Source of the DNA: Symbiodinium kawagutii
Taxonomy: Eukaryota; Sar; Dinophyceae; Suessiales; Symbiodiniaceae
NCBI GenBank assembly: GCA_009767595.1
Contig: VSDK01020618.1
Coordinates: 81,221 to 145,220 of the forward strand
Length of the DNA stretch: 64,000 nucleotides
Direction: 5' to 3'
Part shown: positions 1 to 11,880 of the stretch, piece after piece
Position numbering within the stretch: the first letter of the stretch is position 1
Layout of the letters: the number at the start of each line of letters is the position of its first letter
Position numbers and translations under genes: made by a program
Notes under the pieces: generated by a model
Database searches by the model: none
Told to the model about the DNA's origin: nothing
Seen by the model: only the letters and a program-made list of their open reading frames with translations

Positions 1-1560
1 AGTACAGTGATTGGAGTGGCTAATGATGAAGTATAGCGTTGGTTGTTGATGTAGTATACTGATGGTTAATGATAAAGTATGGTGATGGTTGATGATGGGT
101 CAGTGATAGTTCTGTCATGGTAAAATGAAGGTCTAACTATGATTTGGTGGTGGGTGGGTGATGGTTCAATCATGGTGAACTGATGGTCTAGCTATGGTCT
201 TGTGATGGGTCAGTGGTGGTTCCATCATGGTTAAATGAAGGTCTAACTATGGTTTTGTGATGGGTAAGGTTTTGTGTGGTTCAAGTATAGTGATTGGAGT
301 GGCTCATGATGAAGTATAGCGTTGGTTGTTGATGTAGTATACTGATGGTTAATGATAAAGTATGGTGATGGTTGATGATGGGTCAGTGATAGTTCTGTCA
401 TGGTAAAATGAAGGTCTAACTATGATTTGGTGGTGGGTGGGTGATGGTTCAATCATGGTGAACTGATGGTCTAGCTATGGTCTTGTGATGGGTCAGTGGT
501 GGTTCCATCATGGTTAAATGCAGGTCTACCTATGGTTTTGTGATGGGTCAGTGATGGTTCCATCATGGCTAAAAGAAGGTCTACCTATGGTTTTGTGATG
601 GGTCTGCGATGGTTCCATCATGGTTAAATCCAGGTGTAACTATCGTTTTGTGATGGGTCAGTGATGGTTCCATCATTGTAAAATGAAGGTCTAACTATGA
701 TTTGGTGGTAGGTGAGTGATGGCTCAATCATGGTGAACTGATGGTCTAGCTATGGTCTCGTGATGGGTCAGTGATGGTTCCATAATGGTTAAACGCAGGT
801 CTACCTATGGTTTTGTGATGGGTCAGTGATGGTTCCATCATGGTTAAAAGAAGGTCTACCTATGGTTTTGTGATGGGTCAGTGATGGTTCCATCATGGTT
901 AAAAGAAGGTCTACCTATGGTTTTGTGATGGGTCAGTGATGGTTCTATCATGGTTACATGAAGGTCCAACTATGGTTTTGTTTTGGGTCTGTGATGGTTC
1001 CATCATGGTTAAATGAAGGTCTAACTGTGGTTTTGTGATGGGTCAGTGATGGTTCCATCATGGTGAACTGATGGTCTAACTATGGTCTTGTGATGGGTCA
1101 ATGATGAGGTAAAGTGTTTTAGTGATGATGAAGTATAAGTGGTCAAGTATAGTGATTTGAGTGATGGTTCAAGATAGAGTATAGTGATGGTCAATGATAA
1201 AATACGGTGTCGGTTAATGATGGTCTGTGATCCTAGATTTATGATTTGGTATAGGGATGGTTCAATTATGGTCAAATGAAGGTCTAACTTTGGTTTTGTG
1301 AGGGTCAATGATGGAGTACATTGACCTAGTGATGATGAAGTGTAGTGTTTGAGTTTAGTGATTAAAGTGATGGGTCATGATAAAGTATCGTGATGGTTAA
1401 GGATGGCTAATGATCCTAGTTTAATGATTTAGTGACAGTTCAGCATTTGGTTGATGATGAAATCATATGAAGCAATGATGGTTTTGTGATGGGTAAGTGA
1501 TGGTTCAATCATGGTTAAATGAAGGTCTAACTATGGTTTAGCAATGGTTTTGTCGAGGTT
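1..1560. repeat. Satellite: 55-bp unit with 283-bp higher-order period
   Basis: The sequence is a degenerate tandem array. A unit carrying tgatgggtcagtgatggttc recurs every 55 bp (for example starting at 541, 596 and 651). A longer block containing ttggagtggc recurs 283 bp apart (11 and 294). Copies decay to the right into simpler TGGTTNATGATGG-like DNA. Open frames inside are low-complexity and judged non-coding. Confidence 0.85.
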
Positions 1561-2700
1561 TGTGAGGGTTTAATGATGGCTGAATCATGGTTCAATGATG
1601 GCTGAATCATGGTTCAATGAATTCAGTTCAATGACTGTTTACTGATTTAGGCGACCACAAGTTGGCTGATGATTGCTGAAGGATAGATCAATGGCGCTGG
1701 ATCCGGTGAATTATGGTTAATTATGGTTGGCACTAGTGACAGCTGGTGGTGTTTTTTTGATCATGCTACTTGCTGCTTCCTGGTTTGGTGGTTGGTCACA
1801 AGCCTGTCTTGAAAAATATGCGCAAGTCAGCGAAGCAACTCTTGGTTAATATCGAGAAAATGGTTCAAAATCACAAACCAGTATCAGTTTTGGTTGTGGG
1901 CCTTCTTAATACTGGTCGTTGCTCAATGTTTCCAGTCTATTGTTCATCATGCTTAATGGTTGAGTCTTTGTTGATAAATGGTTTTCCACAAAAATTGGAT
2001 GACCAATGAATGGTTAATAGTGGCTGATGATTGCAAAATGATGACGATGATGCTTCATGATGGTTGGTGAACCATTATGTTTAATTAGTGAAGCAAGCTT
2101 TAATCGCAGCTCATGATGGTTGATAATGGTCAAAACGAGACAAATGCTTAAATGATGAGAATCCTTGATGGCAAGCAGTGGTCACTAATAGGGTTGAACA
2201 TTGCTGAATAGTGCTTAATGAAGGTTAATTATGACTCAGAGTGATTGATGATGGAAAACAAGAATGAACAATACTCACAGGATATGGATGTTGGTCAAGC
2301 CAACCTGTACCCGTGGTGAGTATGTTTTTGGCAATGCATATTCTTTTGAAACGACCAAAAAGAATTCAAAACAAGTATACATGTATCTCTAGATGTTTCT
2401 GACAGAAACAGGTCGATTGCATTCTTCAATTGGCAAATAACAATACCGGTATTGTTAGCAGTTTGAAAACCGGTTGAAATCAAATAACTGGAACCTCGTG
2501 TCCAGGACTGATGTTTCCCCTTCCCCCAAAACAAACCAAGGTCCAGCTAGACACGAAAAGGAACCCTTTCACTGCACATTTGGAAAGTATAAGAACGACT
2601 TACGATGATAGGATCAAAGGACATCTCCCGCTGATACCAGTTTGGAAGGAAACCCTGCTGGAAAAGGCTGAAACCCGTGCATTTCAGTCCTTCATGCTCG
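1561..2700. other. Gene-poor, degenerate TGGTTGATGATGG-like DNA
   Basis: No frame here shows splice signals together with protein-like composition. The stretch is dominated by decayed copies of the tggttgatgatgg theme continuing from the satellite on its left, with short non-repetitive patches around 2300-2700. Confidence 0.5.
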
Positions 2701-2704
2701 TCAC

Positions 2705-3059
2705 CTGCTTCGTGTCTTGGTCCCACACGTGGGAGGTCATTGTAATGTATATTTCAAGAAGTTCTGCGGCAGCGGGCCTGCACATCTCAAATGGGATGTG
2801 GTAATCCCAGCTGTGGAGATCAAAATAGGCAAGTTGATTCTTGCCGCCCTTGAGACATGTCAACACTGTCATCTTCTTCATTTTTTCGGTTTTCTTCAGC
2901 CATGCTCATGATCCACAGGCTGGCATCGCTCGGCGTTGCGCTAACCAAGAGCAGCTTGCAAGGTGGATCCTCGATGTCCACCCTGACCAGGCCCAGCGGA
3001 AACTGCTGTGGCTGACGCACTCTGAAACCTGCAACCTTGCTATCGCTGCTGGGTCCCAC
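2705..3059 (-). pseudogene. Broken exon, possibly PH-like protein
   Basis: A GC-richer minus-strand block starts after a good acceptor (gagtttcag) and ends at a donor (CAG|gtgacg). The first part reads FRVRQPQQFPLGLVRV followed by KLLLVSATPSDASLWIM. A strand-rich stretch ending in a Trp-containing helix is loosely like the end of a PH domain. The frame then closes. The next frame reads TCLKGGKNQLAYFDLHSW and remains open to the donor. The two frames join if one A is removed from an A6 run near 2884. Either the gene has decayed or the assembly has a homopolymer error. The PH resemblance is my inference; coding character is more secure than identity. Confidence 0.5.
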
Positions 3060-3149
3060 CTGAAACTCGGATCTCCCAGAGAGATGGATCGATCCTGGCG
3101 GAGATCTGCGATCCTACCCTGGATTGATGGCCGCTCAACAGCTGATTAA

Positions 3150-4740
3150 TGTCAATAAAATACCGATAAAATACCAGTTGTTGAATATATGATGGTTATT
3201 CAACAATAATGTGCCCATATATTCAAATATTCATTATCAACAATATCGAACTAATAGTGTGGTAATATGAATGATTATTAACAGCTCACGAACAACTAGT
3301 ATGGTAATGTCAATCAAAAATAATATGGAACACAAAGTGGTTGGGAACACTGGTCCTGGATTCCATAGCTAACAACAGCTCATGGTGATGAATGACAATA
3401 ATCGTTGGAACAGGTTAATGATGGCCTGTTTAGCAATGGCTAGTGCCTGTTTACGATGATTCATGATTGCAAACGGTGGTAGAAATGATGGTGGTTAATG
3501 ACGGTTTGTTCATAATGGACTGTAGTTGCTGATTGATGGCTGATGGTGGTTGATGATGGTCACCATATGGTTTGTCAGAATTGGTTAATAGTTGGTTGAT
3601 GATTGGTAGTGATTCTTAAGACTGCTTTGCAAATAGTGGGCACACCACAGCTAGTTGATGATGCTTGATGATGGTAGTGGCAACTGCGGCTGGTTCCTTA
3701 CAAAATTTTGATTAGTCGATTGATGAAGGTTAATGGCACTTATTAACAGTCTGTTCATACTGGTGCATTGCAACCTGATGATAATTCATTATGATTTTAG
3801 TTGTTGGTTAACAGCTGGTCGAAGATGGTGAAAGATTACTGCCAGTTATGGTTAATAGTTTGATGACAATGGTGAAATACTTTTCAATGATGGGTAACAA
3901 TGGTTGATGAGAAATAACGCCTAACAATGTTCAGTGATGGTTTGGTTAATACATTGTAATGCCAAATAGTTAGTCACTGGTGGTTAACCATGGTTAGTTG
4001 ATGCTAATATCATATTGATTCGTACTTTACCACTGAACACAATCGCATGTTTCACATGGATGCATGTTGGAGGTTAAAATAATTTGTTGATAGTAGTTGA
4101 TGCTGGTCAATAACACGTTAATGATGGTTGATGACTGGTTGATAGTGGCTGCGGATGCTTAGCAAAATAATACTTGTTTACCATTCACCTTCAATCATGG
4201 GAAAATATGATTACATGAACCAGTGAGGGGTAATAAACCAAACTGTTCATGGTTAATGATGGTCAACGGTGACAATGGTCAATGATGGGTTGCTAGAAGT
4301 CAATAAACGGCTACTGGCTTATGGTGATTCAGGACTTTCAATAATGATGCAGAATGATTGATTGATAGTGTTTCATATTGGTTGATAAAGGTCTGTGATC
4401 ATGGTTGGTCGTGCTTTGTAGGTTGTGGTACTGGCCAACAATGCCAAAATCTATAAACATCATAATGACTGAAAATCAAATGCTGGTGTATGAGCCACGC
4501 AAATCATGTTTGCTACTGTCAGTGATGATTGATGATGGGGGGTGTCATTTGCCATGCTGTGTACCGCTGACAGGGTCATAGATTCTTCAGCAAGATTCCA
4601 TGGAACATAACTCGGAAATCCACTTAGACAGTAGCCAGTCGGGGTTGGCACTCAAGTCTTGGCTGCTAATGTTACGTAATGTTAGCTGTTGGGAATGGTT
4701 AATTAATGGCTAGGAACGGTAGCGGCTGATCATAAAGAGA
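3150..4740. other. Intergenic/intronic TGGTTGATG-type repeat DNA
   Basis: AT-rich sequence full of tggttaatgatgg variants. I found no exon-like block with protein-like composition and splice sites. Confidence 0.5.
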
Positions 4741-5047
4741 TGACGATCCCCATCAGTCCACGTTGCCACACCCGTGGTTCAAATTGGTAAATCAAGGGTA
4801 TGTATGTCCCCCAGAAGGGTACCCGATAACTAAGTACGAACATGGTTCGCTACAGCAAACATGCTGGTTTGAGGTCTAGCGATGCCGTTGAGGATACAGG
4901 AAACAGGTGCGCAAATGAAACCATTGAAATTGGCCATCACTTAGTTGATTCAATTGATCATGAACCATTGTCAAGATTTGTCAATGCATCCACTTCCATG
5001 ACGGGCACTGAGCCTCTGGCAGTGAAATATGGCACAAATGCTGGACA

Positions 5048-5629
5048 TTACTGTGGGGCAAGGCCCATAACAAACATCTCGTCAGGCCTCAGCTCCACAA
5101 AGGCTGCTGCATCGAACATTTGAAAACTACCCCATGAGGCAATGGTCCATACAACATCATAAATTTGGTTGTTGATGACTTTCCGTCCTTTCTCGTGCTT
5201 AATCAACCAAATTCCACTGACGGCCAAAGAGTTGGGGCGCAGCTGACACAGCCTTCTCAACCGACAAGAATGCATCGCTTCTGGATGGCGTCCATTCTTG
5301 AAAACCTCGTGCAATCCCAGTGCGTGCCTTGGCCCTTGCGCGGGGGGGGGCTGTTCGTGTCTTTGCTGATCCCTTCGCCATCCTCAATTGACAGCAGAGC
5401 GTCGGGAGTACCTGCGACCTGCCGGCAGAAGTCGGTGAGGTGTCGAGTCATTCAGCGATACAGGGACCTCTCCCCAGTGGGTTTTCGCCTGGGTGACCCG
5501 CGCCGCCCACGAGGAAGCGCCGGCTCCCAGTGCCACGACTGTCACTGGTTGGGGGGCCGCGCCGCCCGGGCGTTGCCCGTCAGCGTTCCAGTTCCCCCAC
5601 TCGTCATCACTTTCGGGTGTTTGAGCCAT
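5048..5629 (-). pseudogene. Unknown protein gene with frame breaks
   Basis: The minus strand has an ATG at 5629 in a strong context (gccaccATGG). It opens MAQTPESDDEWGNWNADG, an acidic, Trp-containing N terminus. Downstream, three frames in turn look coding: RHLTDFCRQVAGTPDALL, then SRSDAFLSVEKAVSAAPQ, then a frame containing WLIKHEKGRKVINNQIYD and ending PDEMFVMGLAPQ-stop at 5048. One switch coincides with a G10 run near 5341. I do not recognise the family. The plus-strand frame at 4842-5123 overlaps and is less protein-like. Either a pseudogene or an assembly with homopolymer errors would explain the breaks. Confidence 0.5.
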
Positions 5630-5747
5630 GGTGGCTCGCAATAATTACTTTCGGTTGGCTCACTGGAGAGCTCTATGGCTACACACTGGCCCATTGTGGA
5701 GAATCCTGGCTCCCTTTTCATGGCAGTCCATGAAAGCATGGCCTCAC

Positions 5748-6067
5748 CTCGGTTGCTTGGACCAAGAGGTGGGCTGGTGCTGGTGTTGGCCAGGGGCCTT
5801 GGCCGCCTGGCTGCCTACTCTTGCCACTGCCCCTGCTCCTGTGTCATGTCCAAATCCGTCCTCCGTATGGGAGAAGTGGATGTCTACTTCGCGTGGCAAG
5901 TGCAGCACTTTGGAGATATGGTTGAGGTACTTTCGCGAATTGCAAACAGCAATATTGCCATCTTGCAAAGCGTGGAGCCAATGGCCATTGGCTCCGGACT
6001 TATTTTTTCGGATGTGGCTTCCCCTTACCTCCACAAAAATAAGAGCTACGGTAAGTCGAATAAGCAC
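5748..6067 (-). CDS. Exon of unknown gene upstream of the 5629 start
   Basis: A minus-strand frame of about 100 codons contains KYLNHISKVLHLPREVDI and FGHDTGAGAVARVGSQAA. It ends at a strong donor (CCGAG|gtgagg) near 5748. Long plus-strand frames overlap the same block (5628-6083), so strand is not certain. I favour minus because of the donor and because the neighbouring start and exons are minus. Confidence 0.4.
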
Positions 6068-6312
6068 TAACCACTCATTATAAGTAAAGTAGCTATTTTA
6101 GGTGTTATAGTTTACAAAGCCGATTCCCCAGTGGCAAACTAACTGCTTATAATAGGTAAACCAGCTGGTATTGTAGTTTGTAATAAATCATGACGGATCC
6201 ACCACTTTCCCCACTCCACACCCCCAACGTTCGCCGTTCGCGGCACCTTGGGAATGGCCTGGCGCGCGTGCATGCTCCAAGTGTGGTAGGTCGTATCTAC
6301 ATATTTGAAGGT

Positions 6313-6453
6313 ATCTATCTGTCTATCTGTCTATCTGTCTATCTGTCTGTCTATCTATCTGTCTATCTGTCTTTCTATTCATCTGTCTATCTATCTTTCT
6401 GTCTGTCTGTCTGTCTATTTATCTGTCCTGTCTATCTATCTATCTATCTATTT
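6313..6453. repeat. (TCTA/TCTG)n microsatellite
   Basis: Imperfect tetranucleotide array of ctat/ctgt units. The plus-strand open frame through it is a repeat artefact. Confidence 0.9.
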
Positions 6454-7685
6454 ACAGTATCTAACAAAGTTCAATTTCTATTGATCTACTCTTCTGATCT
6501 ATCTTACATTCATGTATGTCTATTAATCTCTCGATTTCGTATGTCCATAGGAATCTGCTAACTGGCAAATGAGAAAACACATTTTGGACAACTACACATG
6601 TATCCATCTGTATGCATTTGTTGTTCCATGGATCCTGCTTCTTGTCACAACTGTTGGTTCTTGATGGGTCAGGGGGTGAATGCTGTAGAACAATAATAGA
6701 AAATCATCCAAATAATCACCATCAACAGCCAACATCAATTGGCATAAGCAATGATTTGTCAAACTGTGGCCAAGTTTGTAGATTGCATACTTATCAGCCA
6801 CAGCCTTAAACCATCACAAACACAGAGTCATCATGGGCAAAACTTCCTATTATGATACCATCAATGAGAAAAACATCAGCCATCATGAGCCACACATTCA
6901 CCAAAAAAATCCTTCATCAACCAACGCTGAAACCAGTCATGAGCCATCAGCAACTGACAATAACCTACCTGATTAACCATCTATTAACCATCTATCAACT
7001 ACCAAACTAATTAACCATCTACAGTATTAACCATCTATTAACCATCCTATTGGTGATTATCTACTACCTGAGGTCGGTTCTCAGCAGCCGGCTGGTAGAA
7101 CTCCAGCTTTTAGCACTTATACAATGACTGGTTGGTGGTTGAACCACCCCTAGGACAAATAGTAGTCAAGCAACCATTTGTGCATAGTTACAAGGGAATA
7201 TAAGACATATTGAAAACCACCAACCAAATGATTCCAATAAGCATGATTCCAATGATCAAACATATATAATCCAAGCTGCTAAACCATGATTCAGAAACTA
7301 TACGACAATAACCAAAATGCTAAATGTATAAATGATAAATCACCAAGCTTGATACCACATAAATGTTAATTAAACTCATTAAAGGACCAGCCATACCACA
7401 ATCTTTCCCAAAAATGCTCAAATCCAAGCTGGTCCTTGCTGGGAACCACCATGTCACCATGGCTGGTGATTTCTCTAGCCATAGGGGACCCCCAAAAGGC
7501 TGGTTTATCATTGAACACCCATCTATCTAACCATCACTAACCATTCCCAACCAATCACCAGGAGTCATTCACAGTCATGGGAATCAATAACCATCACTAA
7601 CCTTTCCCAACCAGGAGTCTAACCATGGATGAGTGAATTTCCATCACTAAGCATCACTAGGATTAGCTCATCTACCAGGACTCAT

Positions 7686-7803
7686 TCACCCCTTCCTGGC
7701 CACGGCACGCTGGCGTGCCTCGTAGTATGCTGGGCCCGGGGTGCGATACACCTCCTGGTGACGCTGCCACGGGCAACGGGGCAGCGGCTGGCACAGCGGA
7801 TCT
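7686..7803 (-). CDS. Terminal exon, unknown protein
   Basis: A GC-rich islet in AT-rich DNA. On the minus strand one frame reads HQEVYRTPGPAYYEARQR and ends in a TGA at 7688-7686. An acceptor candidate (gtgccag) lies about 20 bases inside the 5' edge. The other two minus frames are also partly open because the islet is GC-rich, so the frame choice rests on amino-acid composition. No family recognised. Confidence 0.4.
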
Positions 7804-8007
7804 TGCCGAGATAGGCGACTGCTAGGCTGACCCTCCACTGGAAGCCTGGTTAGAAGCAGTAAAAATGGTTAAGAATACGGAAAACCAAGGGATTTGCTAG
7901 GGTGAAGTATGGCTACTAATGGTTTTATAGACATAGTAGTAGTTAATACTGGTGAGTAATAAGGAGATAATCACAAACAATTAAGGGTTAAACAACTACT
8001 ATTTGGT

Positions 8008-8128
8008 GGTTTCTCAAGCCATGGGGAACCCCCGAAAAATGGTTGATTCATGACTATAAACGGGTATAAGAATGATTAAGAATGGATGATTCGGGGGGTC
8101 CCCTATTTTGAGAAACACCCATTTGTAA
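8008..8128. mobile_element. MITE family A (GGTTTCTCAAAATAGGGG inverted repeats)
   Basis: The left end reads tggtggtttctcaagcc then ggggaacccccgaaaaatgg. The right end reads ggtcccctattttgagaaac. The ends are imperfect inverted complements about 30 bp long around a non-coding centre of about 60 bp. Related copies lie at 9932-10043, 59452-59556 and 63448-63552, with half copies near 7465, 54478 and 60683. No transposase is encoded. Confidence 0.75.
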
Positions 8129-8468
8129 TATTGTCTCACGCCAAGATTACTCAGACTCATGATGGATGATGGAGGGTTTGATGAGAAATGATTTGGAGCG
8201 ACTTGGATGAGCAGCTAGGGCTTGTAAGTGGGATGTACCCATGGTAATGACCCCTGTGAGGTGAGGGAGCTCGTCCCAAAAACCATTGTAAGTAACCACT
8301 TACCAACTGGGCACGCACACTATGTAGCACCATTGTGCATTTCCAGAATTATCAAACCATCAAGTTCACCATACCGTTGAGCACGTAACGTGCCCACGAT
8401 CCTACTGTCAAGCATGACTAAGCATGATTCACTATAGATCCGAAACATAACCATCATTGACCACCATG

Positions 8469-8530
8469 TTGGTGGTTTCAAGCCCTATGAAAAATATTAG
8501 TCAACCAACAATTTCTTAATAATTACTAGA
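8469..8530. repeat. Dispersed repeat family C copy
   Basis: The copy starts gttggtggtttcaagcccta and continues tgaaaaatattagtcaacca. The same theme appears at 7128-7190, 8955-9035 and 59811-59885, each followed by an AAACCA/ACCAACCA tract and a cttaatna(t)cat motif. No coding capacity. Confidence 0.6.
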
Positions 8531-8816
8531 AAAAATATGCAAAATATCAATCAAACCACCAACCACTAGTTGTTTAAAGACTATAGTTGCTTACTAGTCC
8601 CTATTATTAACCATTACTAATCGTCATAACCCATGGATCAACCACCAACCAGTGGTTGTTAAGCCACTATAGGTGCTTATTAATTAATCCCTATTGTTAA
8701 CCAACATTAATGGTTTTAACCCTTGTAAAACCTTATAAACCACCAACCACTGAACCACTGTTGAACAAACACTTCAGTCATGCCATGCTCCCAGCCTTGA
8801 GATCAGCTGTTCTCAC

Positions 8817-8894
8817 CGTCGAGCTGCAAAACGCCAAAGGAATCGGAGGGGACGCATCCTGTGTTGCCACACCGTTGACACAGGGAAGGCATGG
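8817..8894 (-). CDS. Internal exon, 26 codons, Cys-containing
   Basis: Flanked by an acceptor (gtatatcag) and a donor (ACG|gtgaga). The length of 78 bases is a multiple of three. One frame begins PCLPCVNGVATQDASPP; another gives MPSLCQRCGNTGCVPSD, with CxxC and a further Cys. Which frame is used depends on the unknown intron phase. Probably belongs with the exon at 9077-9175. Confidence 0.45.
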
Positions 8895-8954
8895 CTGATA
8901 TACCCAAGCAAATACCTGATAAGTCCTGTATTATATATATATATGTATATATAC

Positions 8955-9040
8955 ACTGGTTGGTGGTTTCAACCCCTATGAAAAATACTCGTATATAAAC
9001 TATGAACCAACCATTTGTCAATCATCACTAGGGATAGAAG
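8955..9040. repeat. Dispersed repeat family C copy
   Basis: Begins ggttggtggtttcaacccct, then atgaaaaatactcgtatata and a run containing gaaccaaccatttgtcaatc. It matches the copies at 8469 and 59811. A TA-rich microsatellite abuts its left side. Confidence 0.6.
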
Positions 9041-9076
9041 TAAATGCTGGGAACGCCAACCAGTAGATGACATCCA

Positions 9077-9175
9077 TTAGCCGTTGCACATGTGGTCCAA
9101 CGACTCATTGTTGAGAGCTGTCCCGTTCACCCATGGCTCTGCGCTGTGCCGTGCCTCAAAGGCATTGGTCATGCC
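9077..9175 (-). CDS. Exon of unknown protein with TAA stop
   Basis: After the acceptor gcactcag the frame reads GMTNAFEARHSAEPWVNG then TALNNESLDHMCNG-stop, exactly 33 codons including TAA. The islet is much GC-richer than its surroundings. The stop makes it a terminal exon unless a non-GT donor lies just upstream. No family recognised. Confidence 0.5.
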   Translation of the reverse strand, partial: GMTNAFEARHSAEPWVNGTALNNESLDHMCNG

Positions 9176-9209
9176 CTGAGTGCTGGCAGGTGGGTTCAGA
9201 GTCGTTACT

Positions 9210-9700
9210 ACCATGAGCAAGCAAGGGCCCCTAAAAATGGTAGGTTGTACCTTCCAGAATATGGGTTATATAACCTGTAAAAATGATGGTGACCTGGGGG
9301 CTCATGGTAGTAGTAGTGCTTAATGATTAGTAATAGTGGTTGATTTTGGTAAAGACTGGTTGATGATACTAACTTGTGGTGAGTGACAATCAATAGTGGT
9401 TTATTTTGGTAAGGAATGGTTGATAATATCAACTAGTGGTTGATAAGGATTCATAGTGGCTAATATTGGTAAAGAATGGTTGATGATGATTATTGCTGGT
9501 TGATGCTGATTAATAGTGAGTGAAATTGTGAGCAAACACATAATCAAGTTTGATCTCCAATGAAATATCACAAAGAATTCCAAGAACAACAAGGAACCAT
9601 TGACGATGGCTAATGATGGTTAGTTAGAAAAATTGTTCATGATGGTTTATGACCATCAGTACAGGTGATTCATACGGTGGTTTGTGATGTATAATGGTTG
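9210..9700. other. Non-coding TGGTTGATGATG-like DNA
   Basis: Decayed tggttgatgatact/tggttgataatatc units with no exon-like block. Confidence 0.5.
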
Positions 9701-9931
9701 ATCATGGCTTATGTTAGGTGATTACAAACACAAAAACCAACAAAACAACAAACAAAACAAGGACCAACAAGCACAACCATGGCAAAAAAACACGAGCGCA
9801 ACAACCATCGCAACAAATCAACAAAGACCCCTAACGGCGCCGACAACAACAACACCAGTGGCGTCCAAAAACATGATTAACTTATCGTATAAAAATAAAA
9901 CCACTCAGCTGGTTGACGGTCACAGCATAGT

Positions 9932-10043
9932 GGCTGTTTCTCAAAATAGGGGACCCCCCAAATCATCCCATATCTAACCAGTTGTAGTAATAGACCGACC
10001 ATTCATTCAGTTTTGGGCTTCCCAATTTTGAGAACCCCGGATT
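9932..10043. mobile_element. MITE family A copy
   Basis: Left end gtttctcaaaataggggacc followed by ccccaaatcatcc. Right end ttgggcttcccaattttgag then aacccc. Inverted ends with a centre of about 60 bp, as in the 8008 and 59452 copies but more diverged on the right. Confidence 0.65.
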
Positions 10044-10107
10044 CAACCACCCATCCCCTTGTTACCAATCTATGTCGTTCCCACAGTCCAACATAGAAAA
10101 CAAAAAT

Positions 10108-10474
10108 TCAATCGCGCGTCAGGCTTAGCTCAGCAAGATGAGGCCTGCGCCAATGTTGCGTGAAGCTGCTTCCACGTAGACCCCAGCCAGCTGGCTCTAC
10201 GCTTGACAGGGATACTAAGTCAAGGCCGATCCCTTCCCTGAGCTGGCCATACGCCACATCACTGGGCGTGGGATTCACCACGCAGAGCCGCACAAAGATC
10301 GCAGTCACGGCTTCTTGACCAAATCCTTGTCATCATCTTCATCTTGGAAGGCGTCAAACTGCCCTTCCGAACAATACCAAACATGGGTACATGAACATTT
10401 TTATGGTCAGACTGTTTGAGCTTCACTTCAGAAACATAATCAAACAGGTACAGGGTCTGTGGACTGATTACCAT
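10108..10474 (-). pseudogene. Coding block with frame changes, unknown protein
   Basis: Three minus-strand frames look coding in succession: LYLFDYVSEVKLKQSDHK, then QFDAFQDEDDDKDLVK, then VTAIFVRLCVVNPTPSDV running on to HLAELSLTRD-stop at 10108. No clear splice pair separates them, so the block is either decayed or hit by indels. It lies directly downstream of the intact-looking exon ending at 10653 and probably belongs to the same gene. Family unknown. Confidence 0.45.
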
Positions 10475-10652
10475 GCTAAGCTACCACATGTTTGCATTAA
10501 AGCCGTACTGTCGCTACATCAATCATGTGTACATGTTTGGAATGCAGCCATATGATAGTCATATGATTCGCAGATATTCATGCAGTATAGCCACTAGCCG
10601 TACATTCATGTTATAGCAAGATCATTTGCACATGTTGTAACACTATGGCATA

Positions 10653-10971
10653 CTATAATGACCATCCTCTACGCTTGATAGCCACATTCTTTGAGACTTG
10701 CGGAGCATCAGAGTGGCTCGTCGTTCTGGTGTGGCAATAGACGTCCAGGGCATGTCCGGGCAGGATTGTGTGCTGATGTCCAATCCGTGGATTCGATTTG
10801 CTGCCCCACTCTTGGATGTCCAAATCGTTCAACTTGCGGATGACCGCTGAATGAACAGCCGTAGAACCATGTTCGACCTGAAACACGAGAAAATTCTCCC
10901 ACAGAGAGAGCATGTTCTCCAGTTCCCAGTCCTTCTGCCCTTGGGCAGCCACGAGCAATTCCACACCCTTG
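10653..10971 (-). CDS. Exon of unknown protein
   Basis: Begins after a good acceptor (gataactcag). Reads VELLVAAQGQKDWELENM, then SLWENFLVFQVEHGS, ISAVIRKL-like helix-forming sequence (HSAVIRKLNDLDIQEWG), and ends KNVAIKRRGWSL-stop. A soluble helical segment without a motif I can name. The stop gives about 105 codons in this exon. Confidence 0.55.
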
Positions 10972-10999
10972 CTGAGTTATCTTACTTTCACAGTTGGGT

Positions 11000-11880
11000 A
11001 AATCTTAGGTGAGCAATGGCGAGCATGTACCTTGTCTGGTCCCGCACAAACAACACTGGGCGAGGATATGGGGGGTGAGTACTAATAGGTGACTGCGCAA
11101 AGTGTGCAAACCAAATAATCTGCTTAATTATTCGTAAGATGCTGGCTTTCAAGGGATGTACACGGTAGAGTCATGAGTTGCAAGGGTGTACTTCCTAACG
11201 GGATAGTTCGTCATGAATATTCATGACGCAACTCGTTCGTTTACTGTGAAACCCTTGACTTGCTTAAAAATTCACAATTAAAAACCAATACACTAATGAT
11301 TTGTTGCTTCCAAAAAATGACGCACCGCTTAAACGCATACCACGGTTTTTATTGTAACATCAACAACAATCACATCAAATAAACAAATAAAATATCGAAA
11401 TACTGTAGTATGTTTCGTTTCAAAACAAATACATAGCATTGTTTTTTTGCTCCCTTATCTATTCCACTGATTCCACTGGTCAACAATTGGTAGACAAAAA
11501 GTATAAATTTGCACCGATGTCTTGTTACATGTTACCATGTTTTTTACAACGGCGGATTGATGATTTTATGGTCGGTCATTGGCTATAATCATACTCAAAA
11601 ATATCAGTCAAATCCACCAAAAGGATTCAGTTGATTGGTAAGTTATCACAATTTGCATGTGTGTAAAAACGAAGGATACAGTCCTGAGGCAGGTACTGAG
11701 GTACAGGTATGATATGTGACCTTTGGTTTCATTGGCTTTGACCGCATTTGGCCACTATTTGACCAACATCAGTTGGACTGACCATCCTTGAACACAGGAT
11801 GAATGGTCTGTGTTCATGCTGATTCATGTTGATGACACGACGTAGTAGTGAATCCGGCAATCGTAATAGCTGTTGTAATA
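11000..11880. other. AT-rich non-coding DNA
   Basis: No exon-like block seen apart from short random frames. Contains one perfect palindrome (listed separately). Confidence 0.45.
11209..11228. repeat. Perfect 20-bp palindrome
   Basis: cgtcatgaatattcatgacg is its own reverse complement and the symmetry stops at both edges. Function unknown: a binding site, a hairpin or chance are all possible. Confidence 0.8.

Noticed and set aside
1021-1308. 95-codon minus-strand frame
   Set aside because: Lies in the 55-bp satellite and has Ser/Thr/Leu low-complexity content.
5628-6083. Plus-strand 151-codon frame
   Set aside because: Opposite to a Kozak-like ATG and a gtgagg donor on the minus strand; Trp-rich composition is atypical. 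Not fully excluded.
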